Shown piece by piece: positions 4,663 through 5,602 of a stretch of DNA of 5,602 nt. Location of the stretch: positions 1-5,602 of the forward strand of contig CAMBBY010000119.1 in the NCBI GenBank assembly GCA_945863825.1, read 5' to 3'. The DNA comes from an uncultured Prevotella sp. (lineage in GTDB: Bacteria; Bacteroidota; Bacteroidia; Bacteroidales; Bacteroidaceae). Numbering within the stretch: the first letter of the stretch is position 1; every line of letters begins with the position of its first letter. The translations under genes were made by a program, and so were the position numbers. The notes beneath the pieces are model-generated. The model saw nothing but the letters and a program-made list of their open reading frames with translations. It was not told the DNA's origin and did not search any database.

Positions 4663-5602
4663 ATGGCACATAAACTTTGGGAAAAGAACTTTGAAGTAAA
4701 CAAGGAAATCGAACGTTTCACCGTAGGCCGCGACCGCGAGTTGGACCTCTACCTCGCCAAGTATGACGTACTGGGCAGTATGGCTCATATCACCATGCTG
4801 GAGAGTATCGGACTGCTGGAGAAATCTGAACTGGACCAGCTCTTAGCTGAGCTCAAACAGATTTATGCCATCGCCGACAAGGGCGAATTTGTAATAGAAG
4901 ACGGTGTGGAAGACGTACATTCCCAGGTTGAACTGATGCTCACCCAGAAGTTGGGCGAGATGGGCAAGAAGATTCATTCCGGCCGTTCACGCAACGACCA
5001 GGTACTCGTGGATTTGAAGCTCTTTACCCGCCACGAACTCAAGGAGATAGTAGATTCCGTCAAGATTCTCTTCGACGAACTTATCCAGAAGAGCAACCAG
5101 TACAAGGATGTACTGATGCCGGGTTACACTCATCTCCAAGTAGCCATGCCTTCCTCTTTCGGCCTCTGGTTTGGTGCTTATGCAGAAGGACTTGCCGATG
5201 ACATGCTTTTCCTGCAGGCAGCCTACCGCATGACCAACCGCAATCCGCTCGGAAGTGCAGCCGGCTATGGCAGCAGTTTCCCGCTCAACCGCACCATGAC
5301 TACCCAGTTGCTCGGTTTCGACAGTATGGACTATAATGTGGTCTATGCACAGATGGGTCGTGGCAAGATGGAGCGCAATGTGGCTTTTGCCATGGCTACC
5401 GTGGCAGGAACACTGGCCAAGATGGCTTTCGATGCCTGCATGTTCAACTGTCAGAACTTCGGCTTCGTCAAGTTGCCTAAGGAGTGCACCACGGGTTCCA
5501 GCATCATGCCTCACAAGAAGAATCCAGATGTATTCGAACTGATTCGTGCCAAGAGCAACAAGCTCCAGAGCCTTCCACAGCAGGTGATGCTCATCATGAA
5601 CA
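4663..5602 (+). CDS. argH: Argininosuccinate lyase, 3' end beyond window
   Basis: ArgH splits argininosuccinate into arginine and fumarate, the last step of arginine biosynthesis, as a cytoplasmic homotetramer of the fumarase/aspartase superfamily. The frame is open from the ATG at 4663 to the window edge, giving 313 residues with no stop; Bacteroidota enzymes have about 445, so roughly 130 residues lie outside. The N-terminal part LWEKNFEVNKEIERFTVGRD (5-24) is typical. EDVHSQVE precedes the substrate-binding block SGRSRNDQV (106-114). PGYTHLQVAMP contains the catalytic histidine H157. NRNPLGSAAGYGSSFPLNR is the next conserved block. The superfamily signature GSSIMPHKKNP is at 278-288 and includes the catalytic serine of the mobile loop (S280 by position). 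All visible active-site motifs are intact. The start is supported by the match and by the preceding A-rich leader. It is probably the third gene of the pyrE transcript. Confidence 0.97.
   Translation, partial: MAHKLWEKNFEVNKEIERFTVGRDRELDLYLAKYDVLGSMAHITMLESIGLLEKSELDQLLAELKQIYAIADKGEFVIEDGVEDVHSQVELMLTQKLGEMGKKIHSGRSRNDQVLVDLKLFTRHELKEIVDSVKILFDELIQKSNQYKDVLMPGYTHLQVAMPSSFGLWFGAYAEGLADDMLFLQAAYRMTNRNPLGSAAGYGSSFPLNRTMTTQLLGFDSMDYNVVYAQMGRGKMERNVAFAMATVAGTLAKMAFDACMFNCQNFGFVKLPKECTTGSSIMPHKKNPDVFELIRAKSNKLQSLPQQVMLIMN

Noticed and set aside
4987..5514. Minus-strand open frame of 175 codons
   Set aside because: It mirrors conserved argH codons; the plus frame carries all ArgH active-site motifs.

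Overview
The window looks like a chromosomal contig end from a Bacteroidales bacterium, most probably Prevotella/Segatella. Three things suggest this. Upstream regions carry the Bacteroidota -7 promoter box TAnnTTTG (1183-1190, 3457-3464, and 1089-1096 on the minus strand). Start codons follow A-rich stretches rather than Shine-Dalgarno sites. ArgH, PyrE and the SRPBCC protein read like Bacteroidota family members. The genus is inferred from recalled protein style, not from a search.

Layout. Bases 1-68 are not genomic: they match an Illumina Nextera i7 adapter (P7, an index reading TCGCCTTA, then the read-2 transposon end), with seven substitutions. This adapter truncates a minus-strand gene (69-960) for an AAA-type ATPase of the DUF4143 family and gives it a false C-terminus. 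The gap at 961-1194 separates that gene from the plus-strand genes. It holds a 33-bp tandem repeat (997-1084) and two divergent -7 boxes.

From 1195 on, everything is plus strand and looks like core genome. prmC (release-factor glutamine methyltransferase), recX (RecA modulator) and a comF-family phosphoribosyltransferase gene are separated by 8 and 13 nt and probably form one transcript. After 176 nt with a fresh promoter come pyrE (orotate phosphoribosyltransferase), an SRPBCC-fold protein gene and argH (argininosuccinate lyase, cut by the window end), separated by 31 and 42 nt and probably a second transcript. PyrE serves UMP synthesis and ArgH serves arginine synthesis; both pathways draw on carbamoyl phosphate. 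The role of the SRPBCC protein between them is unknown.

I found no CRISPR array, tRNA, rRNA, transposase or recognisable new defence system. The two observations most worth attention are the adapter chimera at the left end and the 33-bp repeat in the probable leader of the ATPase gene.
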